Source: Isoetes taiwanensis
Taxonomy: Eukaryota; Streptophyta; Lycopodiopsida; Isoetales; Isoetaceae
DNA length: 64,000 nt
Assembly (NCBI GenBank): GCA_021234155.1
Contig: JAJEKV010000013.1
Coordinates: 9,654,031-9,718,030, forward strand
Direction of reading: 5' to 3'
Shown: positions 11,741 through 23,005 of the stretch, one piece after another
Layout: every line of letters begins with the position of its first letter
How positions within the stretch are numbered: position 1 is the stretch's first letter
Made by a program: the position numbers and the translations under genes
Notes under the pieces: model-generated
Database searches by the model: none
The model's input: the letters and a program-made list of their open reading frames with translations, nothing else
What the model was told of the DNA's origin: nothing

Positions 11741-13860
11741 TTTAGCATCCACGGAGACCGATTGGCCTATGGGACCCAAACAAAAAGAGAGCAGCAAGCG
11801 TATTCTTGGCCGGGGATTAAAAAAACCCTGCCCGAAGGGTTTTCGAGGGAAAACCTTAGCATTAATAACTATCTTTGGCATGCTGACAATTGTATTAGAG
11901 CAGTTCAATATAGTCCCGGAGGATGCGGTGAGTCAGGTGCATCCATAACCTCCTCGGAGGTATGACCCCAACAAACCCAAGCGATGCCGTATTCAATAAC
12001 TCATGCAGCGGTTGGCCGGGCACTAGTGTCGAACATACCGGCTACCGGATATGGGCAAACGTGAGGCAGATTCGGAGGGCATGACATTCGGCCCCTCAAT
12101 GAAGCCCTAGTGGCAACACCTGGCAAAAGCCTTTGCTCTCGTGCTTCCCCGAAGTCCAATGTCCCGCCTCACGCGGGCGATGTGCACCCGCGCTGTAATG
12201 GAACCTATAAGTCTGGCGCTTCTTCATGGGGCAATCGGGTGTACAAAATGGTGTGTGGGCAAGGCGTGAGCCTAGAATTGACTTGCTGGCGATAGTGTGT
12301 CGGCTTAAGTCGCGTCGAGCATCTGCATTCCAAAGCTTGCGAAGGAAAGTCAGGAAAGTAGCATCTAGGTACAGCTTAAGTGCTTTGTGATCTTTCTTTG
12401 TCCTCACATGTACGCATCTATTTGCCTGTACACCCCAGGATGAGAACCACTGAGCTTGCTTGTCCTTCCAGCAGGCTTTCAGGCGTTGGGGACCCATCGC
12501 CATGGCCAAAACAAGGTTGGGCAAACGTGTATCACCCATAGCGACCACCTTCTGGAAGTAAATGATATGGCATTCCAATGCAGCCCGTTGAAGGGGTAGA
12601 AAACCTGTCTCCTGGAGTAGGATCTGGTATGGAACCGTGGACTTTACCCCAAGGGCTCGTGCCAAGAAGGCTTTCTGCACCTGCTCGCGGTCATTCCAGG
12701 TGTTGAGAGATATCACTGGACCCCACACTTTTGCCCCATACAAAAGGACGGGCTCGACCAAGGCCCGAAACAAGTGTGCCTGATGGCCCCAGGCATACAG
12801 CTCTGCCTTGTGGCTGTTGTTCTGCATGGCATATAGTGCTTTCCAACCCGCCATGACCAGCAACCTGATGGCAGCATCCCAATGGGTGGTAGTAGAGAAC
12901 TCGATCCCCAAGTACTTGTAGGTCGAAGCCACCTCTACATCTCGTCCCTAGTAAGTGAATGAGGGACGCCTTGGCTGACGGGATGATGAAACTAGCAGCA
13001 TCCTAGTTTTGGCCAAGTTAACTCGCATGCCAGTGAGTGAACCGGCAAAAAGTGTCAAGAGCATCCAGGTGACGTTGCATGTCCTCTGGAGTATAGGCCA
13101 GGAGGGTGACATCGTCATCATATATGAGTTGCCGGATCGTGTGATGCATGAGATGGGCGCCCGCACCTCCATGCTCGAGAGCCAATCTTCCACCGGTCAA
13201 TGTATAGGCCAAAGAGTGTGGGGGGAGAGGGGGCAACCCCCGACGACTCCAATACTACCGGACACGATGTCAGGATGTGATACGGCCTCATCATGCCCTC
13301 GAGATAGGCTATATCGCATTTTGCAAGTCAAGGGGGTCTCCACCGCCGATGCCTGGCCCCATAACTTGTCCCGGCACCGTGGTCAAAAGCTTTTCGCGAA
13401 ATCCATAAACAACAAGATGTGTTTTGTCGGTGATTCCGCTATCCTCAATCAATGTGCCTTGAGTGAAGATATGATCAATGGTGGAATGCCTAGGCTAAAA
13501 CCTACTTTGTGTGAGAGCTCGCGACATCCGCCTCCCTCTGCCCATATTGTCACCCATTTGCTCAAGGATGCCGCCCAACTTGATTTTTGCAAAGAGAGAG
13601 CTGACCATAATAGTACGATAGTTGGCGGGGTCCCCAAGCGTTGTATATGGGCACAACTCTACTAGTGGTCCATCGGAGGGAAGCCTTCTTGCAATGCTTT
13701 ATTGAATAATGCCGTGAGGGACAGGCACAGTGGAGGCCCAAAGCCCATTTTCGTGGTTCCGCTTTGCATGCCATCTAAATCTGCGGCCTCCCCTCCTGTG
13801 AAAGCGTAGAAAATTTTGTTTCAAGCAAAGCTTCGAGCGATGCTCCGGCCCGGTGACCAT
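11741..13860 (-). mobile_element. LINE (non-LTR retrotransposon), 5'-truncated and decayed
   Basis: Reading on the minus strand, the reverse transcriptase catalytic region lies at about 13,018-13,236 with LIYDDDVTLLA in place of the usual YADD box. It is followed by the thumb region (NLAKTRMLL) and a 278-codon open frame (12,932-12,096) typical of the region after the RT core. Frames shift between segments, so the copy is dead. The 3' end, near 11,741-11,770, has the same terminal phrase as the ends at 16.07, 26.88 and 39.41 kb, followed by CTATT/ATTCT-type repeats. No endonuclease domain was recognised, so the copy is probably 5'-truncated. Confidence 0.8.
12096..12932 (-). pseudogene. LINE reverse transcriptase, C-terminal part
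   Basis: A 278-codon frame begins with a segment typical of LINE RT thumb and connection regions (YKYLGIEFSTTTHWDAAI, then ALVEPVLLYGAKVWGP). The RT active site is upstream in another frame (about 13,018-13,236). The second LINE copy at 39.4-41.6 kb encodes a related stretch (YAMQNNS followed by KAELYDW). This marks the two as one family. Confidence 0.7.
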
Positions 13861-14089
13861 ATCCGCCGGTGGATTTCTTCCGGCCCTCTACTGCGGTTGA
13901 TCTCGCCATCCGCCTTTTGATGGGCGGATGATGGATTCTTCTACATGAAGTTGCAATATTTGGCGGTCGGCACGGGATGAAGAGGCAAGGCGGCTGAGCT
14001 TTCGAAAAATGAAGCCCTAGTGATGCTTGAAAATGTCAGAGCCTAGCATTCTTAAAGGCAATCTTAGTTAAGCTTTCTTTTTGGCTCAG
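13861..14089. other. No recognisable feature
   Basis: Moderately GC-rich sequence between the LINE remnant and the first candidate exon of the light-harvesting-like fragment. No open frame or repeat was recognised. Confidence 0.5.
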
Positions 14090-15632
14090 GTCTTTGGTTC
14101 TACCTCCGGTTTCCTGCCCTTTTGATGTCAATGGATATGGCTCTGACGGTTTCCCTTCCCCTCTGCCTCTTGCTAGAGACCGCAAGAAAGGTATTGTATG
14201 TATCTTCTCTATACTTAAGCATATTCTGAAGACTCCATTTACTTTCTTCCGGGTACTTAGCTGCCAAAAGTGATGCAGATCATTATGCTATTATTTAAAG
14301 GTAGAAGCAAACAAAAGTTTCATATTGCCTTGAGAGATGAGAAGAGTTGGTGCTAACGGTGATTGGTGTGGCAACGTATCGATGCCGCTGGGCCGTGCAG
14401 ATGGATCAAAAGATGAACACCATAACAGGTTCGTGACACTTTAATCTTCCTATAAATTCCAACTTTTGTAAACTTCAATAATCCCCATGTTTGAGTTCTT
14501 ACACTACATTGTGATTAGAACATAATAAGCTGAGCTTGAAACGTTATGACTTCCTATATGAACCACCTGCTCATGACATGCAGGTTGTTGGGCGAGATAT
14601 CATCAGATAAATTTCTTTCTGTTCATAGATTGTTGCACATATTAACTTTTAGAGCTGTCTGTGTTTCTTACTAAACAAAAGAATGCTGATAGTTTCTTAG
14701 GGAAAGTATGAGCTTTCTGGGATGAGTTTTTCCCAGAGTCAGATATTTTAGTTCTTTTCATCATGTTTAATCCTTTTGATGCTAATGTCCAATTAGAAAG
14801 ATAGGAAGGATAAGTAGCTTAATAAGGTCATGTTGCATTTTGTGGGTATCTATGCCCATGTTTTTGCCAATACTTCAACTTTGTCAATTTCGGTTTCCAA
14901 TGAGATGGGCGTCTTAATAATTCTTGATGAAACCTTATTGGTTTTGTGGGATCCACTGATGTTTGAAGTAGTCTAAATAATTGAGCAGCTAACCATGATG
15001 TTGAATTCATTGTTCATTGCACTCATACTCCGGGACTAACTACCCTTTGGTGTTGCTGTTTTACTTTAGCTAATGATATTTCCTGGATAGAAATTGATCC
15101 TATGAAGCATGGATGCTAGCCCGTGTATTTAATTGGGGCATTGCATATGTTGTGTATGTAGAAACATTTGACATGAGGGGTTCTAAATGGTCAATTTGTT
15201 GGGGATGAAACATTAAGTAGACTGAATAGCATCACAAAACTTCTTCTATCTTTCATTCCACGTTCAAAGTGAAATCAAAATTGGCATTATGGTGGATGCA
15301 AGAACATTGGCTGCTGAGGATCTTGGAAGAGCACAAGAATTTAAAATAAGTGCTATTCTAATGAAGCTTTTGGTTGTACTTATTTGTTGATTCTACAGTT
15401 CAGTACAGTATAGGACTTAGATGTTGAATTGATGCCATAGGAGTAATTGCTGCAGAGGAAGCATCAGATTGAGGCAGTTAATGGTGGATGGGCAATGCTT
15501 GGTCTAACTGTAGTTGTTGTTATAGAAGGCCAAGGTGGGAAGACTATTGTATCTCAGGCAACACGTATGCAGTTGGAACAAATGCAGTTGAAACTTGGCT
15601 ACTTTAGCACCATGAAGAATTGGCATGCATAA
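14090..15632 (+). pseudogene. Possible exons of a light-harvesting-like (LIL/OHP-type) protein
   Basis: A candidate last exon at 15,456-15,632 follows a good acceptor (CTGCAG) and ends in a stop. It encodes IEAVNGGWAMLGLTVVVVIE, which resembles the E-x-x-N-G-x-x-A-M-x-G transmembrane motif of chlorophyll a/b-binding-like proteins. A second candidate exon, 14,090-14,190, lies between CTCAG and GGTATTG and stays open through NGYGSDGFPSPLPLA. I could not join the two in a consistent phase or find a start codon. This may therefore be a gene fragment or a gene with exons I missed. In the known family such proteins sit in thylakoids and help protect or assemble photosystems. Here that role is only inferred. 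Confidence 0.35.
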
Positions 15633-16001
15633 TCTCTAGGGTCATTTTTCTGTGCTTTGTTGATCATCGTGGTTTTATGTGCATGCTTCTGGCTATATCA
15701 ATATTCTACATGCTGAAAAGTGACTTTTAATTTGTTAAGTTTTAATAGCTTAGTGCACAATAGTAGTTAAAATGTCCATTTTCATCTATTGATTAAGTGC
15801 AATCTGTTGACAATTTGGTTTTTTTGGAGACTACATACATAGAAAACCATCCGTAAAATATTCTGCCTGCCACGTTCTCAACAATGCTATTCACCATAAA
15901 ACAACCTGCAACAATATGTGTTATTTTCTTATTTGAGTCCAAATATAGTGAATGCTTATTTTTTTGGCCTCTGCAGTAAATAGCTACATCTCCCTCTTGT
16001 T

Positions 16002-16110
16002 TGTTTTTGGTGTTGGGGTTTTTGGCTTTTTGCCTGTTCTCTGCATGTACCGTCTCATAGGCCTCTGGCCTCCGTGGACGTTAAAATAAACTTCCTTCCT
16101 TCCTTCCTTC
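16002..16110 (+). mobile_element. LINE 3' end with CTTC microsatellite tail
   Basis: The sequence ends in GGCCTCCGTGGACGTTAAAA, matching the terminal phrase of the LINE ends at 11.75, 26.88 and 39.41 kb. It then runs directly into (CTTC)5 from 16,091. The rest of this LINE is missing, so it is a severely 5'-truncated insertion. The CTTC tract resumes at 16,683 after a nested element. Confidence 0.75.
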
Positions 16111-16682
16111 CAATGTTGTTAAGTACGTCAAAATCCGTAGCTTTAAAAAACGTTTTTAAAGATTTTTTGAAGATTTTTAAAATTTTTTGAAAAAATCTTT
16201 AAAAACGTATTTCATATAAAATACGTTAAAAATCTTTAAAATCCTTAAAAATCTTTAAAAATCCTTAAAAATCTTAAAAAATCTTTAAAAATCCTTAGAC
16301 TGTGATTTTGTTTATTCAAATATATGATATTCTTGAACTTATTTATCCTTGTATATGAAATTCTTATATTTCTTAATCTCTATAATAAAATTTATCTGAA
16401 CTTTCTTAAGAGTTGCATGGCAAAAAAGATATGATATCTTTGTACTTGAACTTAATAGTTTCTAGTAGCAGCATAAATTTCTGATTTATTGTTGACATGC
16501 TACATCTTGCAACTTGTAGTAAAAATATGCATTTTAAGCATAGCACATATATCCAATAAAGCAGTGGAAAGAATGTGCAATTTTTTTTTTTGGCCATACC
16601 AAATCATAAAAATTCTTTAAAAAACGTGAGGATTTTTATAAAGGTACTTTAAAAATAAAAAACGGGTTTTTTAACAACATTG
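16111..16682. mobile_element. hAT-like MITE nested in the CTTC microsatellite
   Basis: The 572-bp element starts CAATGTTGTTAA and ends with its exact inverse TTAACAACATTG. The 8 bp on each side are CTTCCTTC (16,103-16,110 and 16,683-16,690), an 8-bp target duplication as hAT elements make. Because the target is itself CTTC repeat, the duplication is consistent but not independent proof. The interior is extremely AT-rich, with repeated AAATCTTTAAAAATCC words and no coding capacity. Confidence 0.8.
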
Positions 16683-16728
16683 CTTCCTTCCTTCCTTCCT
16701 TCCTTCCTTCCTTCCTTCCTTCCTTCCT
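16683..16728. repeat. (CTTC)n microsatellite, right part
   Basis: This is the continuation of the tract at 16,091-16,110, separated from it by the nested MITE. Together they would form one tract of about 60 bp. Confidence 0.95.
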
Positions 16729-16794
16729 CTGTTACATAAATATTGTAATAATATATTTGCAGCAGCAAATTTTACATGACCAATAACCTCTTTC

Positions 16795-17165
16795 ACGAAA
16801 CACATTTAAGAGTGTAAGGGACCTTGAAAATACTTACAGAAACTCAAGGGAAGCCTGGGAATGTGTCTTTAGGTCTAGCCTTTTTCCACACCGATTTCAC
16901 AATGACAAGAGTCTTAAAATACTCGGGAAACTCGAGTATTAAATCCGACTTTCTTTCACACCATTTTACTAATGATAAGTCTTAAAATAAACTCGAGGGA
17001 AACTTGGAAAAGCATTTTTACTAGGGCTTTCTTCATACCATTTTTAACTTAACACAATTTCTGACTTAATACAACTTCCTCTATAATGATTTGGGAAAGC
17101 GGCAACCTTCGAACTCGAGGGAAACTTGGGAAAGTATTTTTATTAGGGCCTTCCTCACACCGCCG
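16795..17165. repeat. Diverged tandem repeat with ACTCGAGGGAAACTTGG units
   Basis: The phrases AACTCGAGGGAAACTTGG and CTAGGGCTTTCTTCATACC recur in altered form about four times (near 16,842, 16,926, 16,990 and 17,114). Spacing varies from about 65 to 130 bp. No coding signal. Confidence 0.6.
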
Positions 17166-18469
17166 CAATAAATTTCTTGTATATAATAAATATAATGAAA
17201 GTTGTTCCTTAGAAATATCATATCGTCTTTGATATGCGTGGCTAGGACCCTTTAACCCTTAAGACCGGAATAGCAAAATGCCACTAAACGATTAGATTAT
17301 AGCTAGTGTGTAGGTTACATTTTGATTTTTTTTATTAGAATTATTAGAATAAAATATAAAAATAAAATAGAATTGGTTTTACAATAGAACAAGCCAAAAT
17401 GTTGTGCATGTTTGAGTACAATTTAGGATATGATTGCTTTTTGGGTTGAGCAGTTCAGTCACCTTGATTTCATGTACAACATAAGCAGCATCTGATTTAC
17501 AAAATATAACACCAAAGAGAAGATACCATATTTTTTGGCTGGATTGGCAGTAGAATAGAAAACATTTTAAGTTGAGACTTTGGATTTTTCTCGTAAGAAA
17601 CAAGCCATGTGCCATGATTTGAGCTCCAATTGTAGACAACGCCAGCCACATGCATCAAACAATATCAGTAGTTGTAGATAAAAAGGAAGGGGATGAAACA
17701 ATGAGCCAATAATGCGCCCATGTTCCAGTCCAGGTGAAAAATCAGCCTCAAATGGTATATAATCTACCAGCCGGTGGGGAGCTGCCACCTGGAAAACGGA
17801 ATTGACCAGTCGAGATATTCTGTTAAATAATAATTCTTGTGGTCATTAAAATATGCCTCCACGTCATCTCCCCGTCAGCAACAGAAACATAATTGAAGCC
17901 ACCAAAATCCCCGCCTCTACTCCGTCGCGTCTCGAATATTCCGACCACGGCGGCGTATATTCCGTCTTCTAACGGCATGGTTTAGAGATGACCAAAATGA
18001 AAGAATATTCCTTTCCACCTAAACGGGCCAGGAATATTCTCCATAGTTGTTCTTGTGAAGTTCTACCTATCCGACGGAGGAGAAGTAATGCACAGCTCGT
18101 GTTTGCCGCTGCAATAGCTTGTCCTGGATTTGGGTTATCTTAGTTAATTTTTTTGCATGGGTACAGGCTTTTCCACCTTTTCAATCGCGCTTTATTTTGC
18201 TTAAGAACCCGCCAGGTTTCAGCCAATTCTTCCCCAACAGCCAATGATTTAGTTTCTTGAGACAACCCTTTCCAGAGCATGTCTTTTTAGCCCAGTTGCT
18301 CATTGTGCAGCAAAGACTCCAATGATTCACTTTTCGGCTTGGTGAAGACCTTCTGTTTGCTTGAATTGGGCAGAATTTGTTGTTAGAGTAATTGGATTCC
18401 TTTTATAGCTTCAATTCAATCAAGAAGGTGAAGAGCCCATCAAAGAATTGGTAGCTTTTGATACTAGGT
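17166..18469. other. Intergenic and probable promoter/5' UTR of the CBS gene
   Basis: No gene is recognised from 17.17 to 17.9 kb. The segment of about 17.9-18.47 kb is less AT-rich and runs into the start codon of the CBS-PB1 gene. It most likely holds its promoter and 5' UTR, but no specific element can be named. Confidence 0.4.
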
Positions 18470-21400
18470 ATGGCTACTCCGGCGCCCACCGGTTTAGGAC
18501 AAAGCAAACTGCCGACACCAAGGCGTAGCTCCTCTATGGCTAGAAAGAAAACGCCTTCTGAAACTGGAAGCACACATCGAAGGCCCAGCAGCAACAGCAG
18601 TGTTCGGTCTCGGTCAGTACTTATCTTTCTTGATACGATTTTAAAATTCATTTTGGCTATTCCGTTAAGGACTGATTCATGCCAATTCGTAAAGATTTTG
18701 CTTATGCTCTGTTCTTTGATAGTGTTTTGGAGAGTTGTGATATTGGTTTTGAAGCTATGCGGTAGATTTTGTTTGATGTGGCCTTTATGCATCGGTCTTT
18801 TTTTTTCCATTTTTCTCTTATCTCATTCTTAAAGTTGAATCTATCATCTGCTTATTTTTCTGTCTTATCAATGGTTGCCCCCATTATATGACCAAACAAT
18901 GGCCATAAGATACCCCATATGTAAGTCATGCATTAACACATGTTCTTAATACAATTGACAGTTCTGGAGGAGATGAAAGAACAGTGAAGAGATTGAGGCT
19001 TTCCAAGGCATTGACCATTTCAGATACTACTACTGTTGCTGATGCATGCAAACGAATGGCTACCAGGAGAGTAGATGCTGCTTTGTTAACAAATTCTAGT
19101 GCCCTTCTGTGTGGAATAATGACAGATAAGGTATTAACCTGTGCATTTCTCGAACTCTTATTTTGTCTGATATTGCAGCTTTTATGGAACTTCATAAACC
19201 ATTCAGGATGTCGCTATGAGAGTTATTGCAGAAGGTCTTAAACCAGAAGAGACATTGGTTTCAAAAGTTATGACAAGGAATCCAAGTTTTGTCATGGGTG
19301 ATAGCTTGGCGGTTGATGCTCTGCAAAAGATGGTTCAAGGTGTGTTTTTAGTTTTCAATATGATGGGATGCAAAATATGTCAAGTTTAATATTTTAAAGG
19401 AACGCTGTCCGGCCTTATCCTCTGAAGTAATGTGTATACAGGCAAATTTAGACATCTTCCAGTGGTAGAAAATGGCGAAGTTGTTGCCTTACTGGACATC
19501 ACAAAATGCCTTTATGATGCCATTGCCCGAATGGAAAGGGCTGCTGAAAAGGGTAATGCTATTGCCGCTGCTGTCGAGGGCGTTGAACGGCAATGGGGCA
19601 ATTCCATTGCTGGTAAGAAATCTAGTTTGGATCTTGCTGCTCTAAGATTATGGCATAACGATTGTGAAACTTATATATTCAGGAGGGCACTCGAGCTTCG
19701 TCGAGACATTGCGGGAGAAAATGTTCCGGCCCACTTTAGGCTCATTTATAACAGAGGCAAGCAAGTATGTTCAAGGTCCTTATAACCTTTTGATTTTACT
19801 GCTGAACATGTATTATAATTGCTCAATTTTTTACATTTATGAAGCTCTCAATGCCTCCTTTAGGGTTGAACAAATGCCTTAGTATCTTCTAATATATGAT
19901 GGCTTTGCTAGTTGCAAATCAAGTTAATGAAGCTTATTTGTTGATCTTACAGTGTATTCACTTTGAGTATTATATATACTCTAAGGAAATTTGGTCTTAA
20001 TGAGATTTCTTAAGTGTTGTATGTTCTGTTACAGAGTCTCAACAGTTTCACCTTCTGATACTATTTACACAGCAGCCAAAAAAATGCGTGAATTAAAGAC
20101 AAGCTATGTGATTGTTACAGTTAGTGGCAACAAACCCCTCGGCATATTGACGTATCTTCTTTCCTCCCTTTAATGTTTCTCATCTTTCAGAGTATTCAGG
20201 CTTGGGTTCTTATCTGTGTCTAAACGCAGCTCGAAAGACGTCTTAATGCGAGTTGTGGCAGCAGGTATTAGTGCTGATACAGTTGTTGAAAAGGTAGATG
20301 TGCACCCTTTACAGCAGCAGAAGAGCTGTAAGCAGTCCTTAATATGACCCCCTTTCACATTTAATGGATCATGTAGGTTATGACACCAAATCCTGAATGT
20401 GCTACACTGGAGACAAAAATTGTAGATGCTCTTCATGTTATGCATGCTGGAAGGTTTCTTCATTTATCAGTTATCAGCACAGGTTCGTTGGTACATAATA
20501 TGCTTAGATATCTGTAAAACTAAGAAAACTAAGAAAATTAGATGTATGACTCTGCATAAGAAAAGATGGTTATCAATTTATTGTTCCCTTCATACTGATG
20601 GCAATATGCTGAGCTCTATACTGTCTTTTTTGTTCCATCACAGATGGTCATGTAGTGGCATATGTGGATGTGCTTCAGCTAACACATGCAGCATTTGCCA
20701 CGGTAAGTGCTAATAGTTAGCTCATCAGAAAGTTCTCTGGATCTGCCCTTTTTAAGTTTATGTTTTCAAGCTCTTTGTGGCTAATTTGGCATGTCGGGAC
20801 AAGTGCAGCTGGGGGTGGTGATGTAGGAAGCGCAATGATGCAGAAGTTTTGGGACTCTGCCTTTGCATTGGAACCTTCGACAGAAGAAGATGACGATTCC
20901 CAAAGGTGTGGTCTCTTTCTTAGTATTGATCTTTGATTGATGCATCGCTATGCCCAGTGCTGACAAATTTACTCCCACGCAGCGACATTTCTGCAAGGCT
21001 CATGCCGGATGGCTATGCACCTGAAGGTGTTCGACCAAATAATTCCATCTCCAATGCATTTGCTTTTAAGCTGGAAGACAGGAAGGGACGTATCCATAGG
21101 TTTCAATGTGGTGAGTTATCACAAAGATTATATCCACAAGCTGTGTAAATTTCATAAATTTCTTTTCGCTTATAGGTGTTCAAAGCCTTTCTGAGCTTAT
21201 ATCTATTATTAAGCAACGTTTGGGAGATATTGATTCATCTCGGATCCCTCAATTGATGGTATCAGTTCACTTCCTGTTGTCATTATTGGTAAATGCAAAT
21301 CCTAGCTCGTTATTGATGGGTCCTTTCTTTTTGAAGTACGAAGATGATGAAGGCGACCGGGTTCTGCTTGCAAGTGATAGTGATCTAATAGATGCTGTAA

Positions 21401-21728
21401 ATTTTGCTAGAGTTTCTGGATCAAAGGTAAAAGAACATGCCATGTTGTCTTTGTTAATGTTTGATAGTGCAGTGTTCATGCACCAAATGGATGTTGTGTT
21501 GTCTGACATTCAAGAGTTTATGTTAAAACTGACTAGTTCCAGTACTGCCAGGGTTTGAGGCTTTTTCTAGACAGGTCAAGCTCTGATACTGGGAAGGGAG
21601 TTGGTACTGAATTTAAAATGAAGAATAAGGAGGGTTGGGGATCATCCTATGGAGTTTCTGTTGCTGCTGGTGCTGCAGCAGTGGCTGGCATTAGTCTTAT
21701 GTATTACTTGAAACGATCGGGCGAATAA
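18470..21728 (+). CDS. CBS-CBS-PB1 membrane-anchored protein (CBSCBSPB family)
   Basis: Fourteen exons can be set by hand: 18470-18612, 18962-19130, 19207-19339, 19442-19612, 19683-19764, 20035-20151, 20230-20293, 20377-20482, 20644-20702, 20809-20905, 20983-21110, 21176-21258, 21337-21426 and 21552-21728, giving about 540 residues. The order is a Ser/Arg-rich N-terminus, a first CBS pair (KALTISDTTTVADACKRMA to FRHLPVVENGEVVALLDI), a second CBS pair (VSPSDTIYTAAKKMREL to DVLQLTHAAFA), a PB1 domain (AFAFKLEDRKGRIHRF, then YEDDEGDRVLLASDSDL) and a C-terminal membrane anchor (VSVAAGAAAVAGISLMYYL). This matches the plant CBSCBSPB family. CBS pairs bind adenine nucleotides and PB1 mediates pairing; the partner is unknown. 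All junctions keep phase except exon 9 to 10, which is one base out with the obvious sites. Confidence 0.9.
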
Positions 21729-22990
21729 TTACATGATAATATACAGTGAAGGTATGATTGGAAAACCTTTATTTGGTGAAGGTGGCTTTGCAAGCAGGGG
21801 CAATGAATTACCATGGGTTACGACCTTTTATTTGTCGAAGAATGCCGAAGCATGTGAGGCAATAAATTTTGTTCATACTATGCCCACTAACCCCAGAACT
21901 CAAATTATTGATGTGAAAGCCTAAGGCACTTCTCATCTTGCCCCTTTAGGGGGTAATATTTATTATGCAACATCCTATTACCTTGAGAGTTTGTTCTCAA
22001 GAACCCACTAGGTCATAGTGGAGGAAGGCCGCTACTTTGGTCCATATTGTAATGATAAAAATTGTATTTGAATGGAAAAATATGTTTGGAGGGTATATGG
22101 TTAGAGGAAAACTTGTTACAACGTTATGTTTTAATAACACAAAAAACAAAAAGGCTGCATTAAATTCCGTTGGTGGCAATTTGAGCTAAAGAAGGCTGTC
22201 TGAATTCCACCAATGGCAATTTGAACCAAAAGAATGCTGTCCATTTCTGATATATGCAACTACGCGACAAAAAGTTTTGAGCTGTTCCTGTAAAGTCAGA
22301 TGGGATTCAGTAGTGAAACAATTGGCATGATGCATCCATGTGGGAAGGCTAGGATTTATAGGACCAGGTGCTGCACATACCTGTACCTCAATGTCAATGT
22401 GAGTAAATTTTGTTGACATCCTTCTACGCGGTTTGTCGCCTTTACACTGACATCATGTCAAGTCCAAACCTTTCTGCCTAAGGAGAAACTTAAAGCTGTT
22501 GGAAGGGCATATTTGAATTTAAAAATGCTTATGGATAAGGAACATTAGAGTGTGTGCATAATATTGCATTGCCTATCCAAGTTATTTCAATATTAAGGAG
22601 ATCCTTGATGCAGTGTAGCATGGCCATAACTTGTCAGCACATTATTCATGTGAGAATGTGAATAAGAATAACAAAGGATCCTAAACCTTTCACATGTCAC
22701 ATGTCAATTCATCGATTACAAAAGCAGTGCAAATGGGTCAAAAAGAAGATTGACTGGACATAACATTCAAAACAAAACAAAGGGAAAGGTGGGCTCTGTT
22801 TTGATGTGAATAAAAAAAAGAAAAAGTATGAATAAGCGTGCACAGGCATGTATTTCCCAACGCCCAGAAAAATGATGGCGAGCAGGAGATGTGTCTACTG
22901 TGCCACCATCATTCTTTCTTCAATCGATGAGCACCCACTACATTCTTCTTATTTGATCCTTTGTTGTTTGATTCCTTTGTTGTTTTGCAG
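21729..22990. other. 3' UTR and intergenic DNA
   Basis: The first few hundred bases probably hold the 3' UTR of the CBS-PB1 gene. The end just before 22,990 looks like an intron in the 5' UTR of the peptide gene, with a T-rich stretch ending in TTTTGCAG. Nothing else is recognisable. Confidence 0.45.
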
Positions 22991-23005
22991 GCAGGGATCA
23001 GAAAT

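Noticed and set aside
13009-13665. A 218-codon plus-strand frame
   Set aside because: It is the antisense of the LINE reverse transcriptase region. The minus strand carries the RT catalytic box.
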